Assembly (NCBI GenBank): GCA_947068385.1
Contig: CAMTBF010000020.1
Span: forward strand, 1 to 16,744
DNA from: an uncultured Lachnospiraceae bacterium
Lineage (GTDB): Bacteria > Bacillota > Clostridia > Lachnospirales > Lachnospiraceae
Direction of reading: 5' to 3'
Length of the DNA: 16,744 nucleotides
In this document: in pieces, positions 13,554 through 16,744 of the stretch
How positions within the stretch are numbered: the stretch's first letter is position 1
Layout of the letters: each line of letters begins with the position of its first letter
The notes under the pieces: generated by a model
What the model was told of the DNA's origin: nothing
Seen by the model: only the letters and a program-made list of their open reading frames with translations
Databases searched by the model: none
Program-made: the position numbers and the translations under genes

Positions 13554-14225
13554 TCAGGACATATACTCGCCGTTGTAGCTCACCAGAGTAGCGCCGCTTA
13601 TCCCCTCAATGCCGTTTAACCGGTTCACGAAGGAGGTCTCCCCATCCTTCATCCGGATTTCCGCGGTGAGCTCGATCCCCGAGGCGTTTACGGTCTTGGA
13701 CTTCACCGCCAGCCGCGCCACGGACTTTCCCGCCAGCGCCATCGCGGCGCTCTCCGCCTTCTCATCCGTGCAGTCCAAGATCAGTAGATACGGATTTTCG
13801 TGTATCTTTCGATTGGCGAACAGCAACAGTATGCCCCCGATCGTGGCAGAGCCGATGACGGCAAGGGGTATCATGCCGGCGCCGATGACGATGCCCGCCG
13901 CGATGGCCCAGAACAGGTACACGATTTCCATGGGCTCCTTGATGGCCGCCCGGAACCGGACAATGGAAAGCGCGCCCACCATGCCCAGGGACAGCACCAC
14001 ATTGGATGTCACCGCCATGATGACCAAGGTGGTCACAAGGGTCAGGCCCACCAGCGTCATGGAGAATCCCGTGGAATACATGACTCCGGCAAAGGTCTTC
14101 TTATAGATCACGAAGATGAACAGCCCCACCACCAGGGCGAACGCCATGCCAATCAGGGTGTCCACCGGGGAAAATTCCGTTACGCTCTCCAAAAAGCTGG
14201 ATTTGAAAATGTCGTTGAAAGTCAT
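13554..14225 (-). CDS. DUF4956 membrane protein
   Basis: A 223-residue integral membrane protein with four or five hydrophobic segments near residues 22-41, 53-73, 76-89 and 101-136, followed by a soluble C-terminal domain of about 85 residues (ferredoxin/ACT-like pattern, ILDCTDEKAESAAMALAGK). The family hallmark, VLSLGMVGALSIVRFRAAIK (77-96), joins membrane and cytosolic parts. The biochemical role is unknown. In many bacteria these genes neighbour VTC and CotH genes, exactly as here: 21 bases after the VTC gene and ahead of CotH. AAGGAGGGAG precedes the ATG. A transport or scaffold role for a phosphorylated or polyanionic product is only inference. Confidence 0.88.
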   Translation of the reverse strand: MTFNDIFKSSFLESVTEFSPVDTLIGMAFALVVGLFIFVIYKKTFAGVMYSTGFSMTLVGLTLVTTLVIMAVTSNVVLSLGMVGALSIVRFRAAIKEPMEIVYLFWAIAAGIVIGAGMIPLAVIGSATIGGILLLFANRKIHENPYLLILDCTDEKAESAAMALAGKSVARLAVKSKTVNASGIELTAEIRMKDGETSFVNRLNGIEGISGATLVSYNGEYMS

Positions 14226-14246
14226 CTGAAGCTCCCTCCTTTTCTG

Positions 14247-14939
14247 TTATCCGAATCGTCTGCAGGCCTGGTATTTGGAAAAGGCCTGCTGCCGGACGCC
14301 GCCTGTCTGGATCAGGCTCTCTATGACCCCCGGCAGGAACGCGTCGTATTTTATCTCCAGTATCCTGTCCCGGGGCCTGTCTCCGGCATCTATGTCCGCC
14401 ACATGTCCCTCCAGGAAATCCTGATGGTACAGGCTGGTCCTGATATGGGAGTCAAAGGTGACCCGCACGTTTCCCGGCGGGTAGAGATAGGCCTCCCTTA
14501 AGTAGGACACCATTACCCTGGGGCGCAGGACCTGATAGCGCATCTTCGCGTACAGCTCCTGCACCAGCGCCGCCGGATGCCCCCGCATCCAGCCAGTCCT
14601 GCCTCCCAGCAGCTGCCTGCACTCCTGCCATGCGATCTCCGCATCGTACTTGCGGCACAGATAGCTGTCCTTCACCTTTTTCTCCAGCAGGATAAAGGAG
14701 AAGTCATCGTTGTAGTACCTGATGCGGAACTTCTCCCGGCCCGGGATGCCGTCCACCTTCTCCCGCAGCGCCTTGTCCGCAAAATTGTCAAAATATATGC
14801 TCCTTATCAGATATCTGCCCTCCGGGCCTGCGTGGGGGTCCGCCCGCATCAATGTCCGCAGCCTGCTTCTCAGCTCCAGGTACTGGGGATACGCGATTTG
14901 ATATTTCAGTTCATGGCGAAGGCTCTCCCTATGCTCCAT
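14247..14939 (-). CDS. VTC-domain polyphosphate-polymerase-like protein
   Basis: A 230-residue cytosolic protein of the VTC family, whose yeast member Vtc4 makes polyphosphate from ATP inside a triphosphate-tunnel fold. Tunnel motifs are intact: RHELKY (8-13), RSIYFDN (46-52), KFRIRYYN (70-77), LLEKKVKDS (84-92), RPRVMVSYLREAY (139-151), RVTFD (159-163), LEIKYD (194-199, metal-binding Glu195) and SKYQ at the end (221-224). The charged residues expected to bind phosphate and metal are therefore present. Bacterial members are not well characterised, and some may act as nucleotidyl- or phosphotransferases instead. First gene after the two-component system (161-bp gap), then DUF4956 and CotH. AGGGAGG is just upstream of the ATG. 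Confidence 0.9.
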   Translation of the reverse strand: MEHRESLRHELKYQIAYPQYLELRSRLRTLMRADPHAGPEGRYLIRSIYFDNFADKALREKVDGIPGREKFRIRYYNDDFSFILLEKKVKDSYLCRKYDAEIAWQECRQLLGGRTGWMRGHPAALVQELYAKMRYQVLRPRVMVSYLREAYLYPPGNVRVTFDSHIRTSLYHQDFLEGHVADIDAGDRPRDRILEIKYDAFLPGVIESLIQTGGVRQQAFSKYQACRRFG

Positions 14940-15010
14940 CCCTGTCCTCCCTGTACCCGCTCCGCAGCGCCGGGCCGCGGGACGGGTCTTCCCTTTTTCT
15001 TATTCTCAGT

Positions 15011-15028
15011 GGAAAGTCTATGGAAAGT
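15011..15028. promoter_or_regulatory. Direct repeat GGAAAGT-n4-GGAAAGT, candidate response-regulator site
   Basis: Two identical 7-mers at 15011-15017 and 15022-15028 are 11 bp apart, the one-helical-turn spacing typical of OmpR/PhoB-type binding sites. They lie in the gap before the VTC gene, about 75-90 bases upstream of its start. A TATACT (15031-15026, minus strand) overlaps one repeat and lacks a good -35. An activator-dependent promoter is plausible but not shown. Confidence 0.4.
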
Positions 15029-15037
15029 ATAAGAGGG

Positions 15038-15093
15038 CTTCCTGAAATGTACTTGAAATAAAATGTGTATGTTTTTTGAACTTATTTCGGAAG
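15038..15093. repeat. Inverted repeat after the sensor kinase gene
   Basis: CTTCCTGAAAT (15038-15048) and ATTTCGGAAG (15084-15093) can pair with one bulge. Within the same stretch GAAATAA and TTATTTC offer an alternative pairing. It lies 8 bases past the kinase stop and before the VTC promoter region. It could weaken read-through from the regulator genes, but no clear T run follows. Confidence 0.3.
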
Positions 15094-15100
15094 AAAGGAA

Positions 15101-16330
15101 TCAAAGCAAAGGAAGGACCGCCCTCAACAGGATGTGCTTCCCGTCCGGCTGCCTGGCCTCGATCCGCCCTCCGTGGGCCTGGGTGATGGCCTGGGCCATG
15201 GACAGGCCGATGCCTGTGCCCCCGGTTCGGGCAGACCGGGACTCGTCCACGCGGTAGAAGCGGTCGAACAGCCTGTTCAGGTCCGGTATCCGCGGCAGAT
15301 CGCAGCTGTTCTCCACCTCGATATAGGCCCTGCCCCGCCTCCGGTAGATGTCCATGCGGATCTCCCCGCCCTCGTCCGAATGCCTCACCGCGTTGTCCAG
15401 GAGGATGGAGATCAGCCGCCGCAGGGAATCCCTGTCCCCGTGGAGCATCAGGCCTTCCTCTATGTGCTGGGAAAAGCGTTTCCCCCTGGCTCCTGCCAGC
15501 GCACCAAAGGGCTCCGCCGCCTCCCAGGCAATCTCGCTCAGGGAGAAATCGCTCTTCTCCGGAAAGGGCGTCTCCTCGTCCAGCCTGGAGAGCGCCACCA
15601 GGTCGTTCACCAGCCTGCCCAGGCGCAGCGTCTGCTTCCGGATGTTCCCGATCCACTCATCCCCCTCATGCTCCATGGCCGCGATGTCCGCGCTGGCCGT
15701 GATCGAGGCGATGGGCGTCTTCAGCTCATGCCCCGCGTCCGTGATGAACCGCTTCTGCCGCTTTATGTTCTCCGCAAAGGGGCGGATGGCATACCGGGAG
15801 AAGAACATCACCAAGAGAAAGACCACCAATAGGCTCCCCGCCCCTATGCCCAGGGACACAAAAAGCAGAGAGCGCATGAACTGCATGGAGCCCGCCACAT
15901 TCAGGAACAGCACGGTAATCCCCCTCTCGTCCCTGTTTACAAGATACCGATAGTCCCCGTAGTATCCTTTCGTCTTTTCTCCCCGGAGAATCTCCCGGGT
16001 GTATTCTCCGGCCAGCTTCTCGTCTATGGAAGAAATATGGTCTCTGGATATGAACAAGATTTCTCCCGCCGGGTCACAGTGGGCGGCAAAAAAGCGGGTG
16101 GTGAACTCCGCCTCCGGCCCTCCCGGCATATCCGGCATGGGCGGAAGCGGGGCCTCCGGCCTGTGGAAAGCCCTCTGCTCCCGGCTCAGGAGGTCCGCCG
16201 CCATCTCGTCCTGGACGGATGTAATCCGGCAAAAGTTTACGAGATTGATCCCCGCCAGCAGCACCGCCATCACCGTGCTGAAGGCCGCCATGGCCGCCAG
16301 GATGAAACGCCTCTGCATCTTCTTCAGCAT
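15101..16330 (-). CDS. Membrane sensor histidine kinase
   Basis: A 409-residue two-component kinase. TM1 is at about 10-33, an extracytoplasmic sensor region of about 115 residues contains a Pro/Met-rich stretch (PEAPLPPMPDMPGGPEAE, 58-75), and TM2 is at about 154-177. There is no obvious HAMP motif beyond the IRPF juxtamembrane piece. The H box ITDAGHELKTP has His201, the N box LLDNAVRHS has Asn313, the F box is LFDRFYRVDESRS, and the G2 box is GGTGIGL (370-376). The G1 box is degenerate (VENSCDLPRI in place of DxGxG), a variant often seen in clostridial kinases. The start at 16330 overlaps the response-regulator stop by 7 bases, showing translational coupling. The partner regulator precedes it, and the VTC-DUF4956-CotH-GH13 genes follow on the same strand and are the likely targets. 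The signal is unknown. Confidence 0.9.
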   Translation of the reverse strand: MLKKMQRRFILAAMAAFSTVMAVLLAGINLVNFCRITSVQDEMAADLLSREQRAFHRPEAPLPPMPDMPGGPEAEFTTRFFAAHCDPAGEILFISRDHISSIDEKLAGEYTREILRGEKTKGYYGDYRYLVNRDERGITVLFLNVAGSMQFMRSLLFVSLGIGAGSLLVVFLLVMFFSRYAIRPFAENIKRQKRFITDAGHELKTPIASITASADIAAMEHEGDEWIGNIRKQTLRLGRLVNDLVALSRLDEETPFPEKSDFSLSEIAWEAAEPFGALAGARGKRFSQHIEEGLMLHGDRDSLRRLISILLDNAVRHSDEGGEIRMDIYRRRGRAYIEVENSCDLPRIPDLNRLFDRFYRVDESRSARTGGTGIGLSMAQAITQAHGGRIEARQPDGKHILLRAVLPLL

Positions 16331-16744
16331 CTGATCTCCTCCAGTGAATACCCCGCGCCGCGGATCGTCCTGATCTCGACCTGGCTTCCTATCTCTCTGA
16401 GCTTCCTGCGGAGAAATCCGATGTACGTCCAGACCACGTCCACTCCCGCCTCCGAGTCCTGCCCCCATACCCTGTCCATCAGATGGCCGGTGGAGAACAC
16501 GAACCGGGGATGGCGCAGGAACAGCTCCGCCAGCTGGAACTCCTTATTGTTCAGGCGGACCCACTGCCCGCCGCAGCCGAGCATGTACCTGTTGCAGTCC
16601 AGCTCCAGATTTCCGAAGGCCAGGAGCGCCTCCCTATATCCGGCGTTCCTGCGGGAGAGCGCTTTGACCCTGGCGATGAACTCCCTGCTGGCGAAGGGCT
16701 TGGGCAGATAGTCGTCCGCCCCCGCCTCCAGCCCGGCCACCCGG
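16324..16744 (-). CDS. OmpR-family response regulator, N-terminus beyond window end
   Basis: The 139 or so C-terminal residues are visible, and the frame is open to base 16744. The end of the receiver domain is present (GLEAGADDYLPKPFASREFIARV, with the conserved KP pair). It is followed by a linker and a winged-helix DNA-binding domain: LNNKEFQLAELFLRHP, FSTGHLMDRVWG, VDVVWTYIGFLRRKL and the wing IRTIRGAGYSLE. The phospho-acceptor Asp lies outside the window. The GTG at 16740 is an internal codon, not the true start. It overlaps the sensor kinase gene by 7 bases. Confidence 0.9.
   Translation of the reverse strand, partial: RVAGLEAGADDYLPKPFASREFIARVKALSRRNAGYREALLAFGNLELDCNRYMLGCGGQWVRLNNKEFQLAELFLRHPRFVFSTGHLMDRVWGQDSEAGVDVVWTYIGFLRRKLREIGSQVEIRTIRGAGYSLEEIRC

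Noticed and set aside
1..16744. CRISPR arrays, tRNA/rRNA genes, intact insertion sequences
   Set aside because: No spaced identical repeats of CRISPR size, no recognisable cloverleaf or rRNA segments, and no transposase motifs were seen.

Overview
The window looks like a chromosomal stretch from a GC-rich, spore-forming gut clostridium, most likely of the Lachnospiraceae type. The evidence is strong AGGAGG-type ribosome binding sites, SigA-like promoters, a CotH-family kinase, clostridial-style solute-binding and two-component genes, and a short-chain dehydrogenase resembling gut clostridial 12-alpha-hydroxysteroid dehydrogenases. The genus is an inference. No rRNA, tRNA, CRISPR array or intact transposase was seen.

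Region 1 (1-2630) is a worn accessory edge. It holds the tail of an unrecognised + strand gene, two small decayed minus-strand frames that look phage- or element-derived, an MBL-fold hydrolase with its own promoter, a 63-codon minus-strand frame without a start codon, and an XRE/TPR-like regulator on the minus strand.

Region 2 (2640-3805) carries the SDR (candidate 12-alpha-HSDH). It is transcribed away from the XRE regulator from a consensus extended -10 promoter and closed by a strong terminator. The right arm of that terminator encodes the last codons of the convergent MFS gene.

Region 3 (3777-6683, minus strand) is a probable metal-responsive operon: PF11449-type metal/metalloid exporter, then a Fur-family repressor, then an MFS transporter joined to the Fur gene by an ATGA stop/start overlap. 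Its SigA promoter has a perfect 17+17 bp inverted repeat running from the -10 box across the expected start site. This is the expected arrangement for autorepression by the Fur-family protein.

Region 4 (6715-9780) has a large solute-binding lipoprotein with a roughly 320-residue N-terminal extension and no permease genes nearby. Divergent from it is a promoter and about 220 bp leader ahead of a small unknown gene. That gene is interrupted by an in-frame TGA, after which the frame continues for 55 coding-like codons.

Region 5 (9827-16744, minus strand) is the most system-like part. The order of transcription is OmpR-type response regulator (cut by the window end), sensor kinase, VTC-domain polyphosphate-polymerase-like protein, DUF4956 membrane protein, membrane-anchored CotH kinase, and a GH13 alpha-glucan enzyme with an acidic low-complexity tail and extra helical domain. 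The genes are tightly packed. A 7-bp direct repeat with 11-bp periodicity lies ahead of the VTC gene. VTC, DUF4956 and CotH are, to my knowledge, a recurring trio of unknown joint function. Coupling them to a two-component system and an alpha-glucan enzyme is the main lead.
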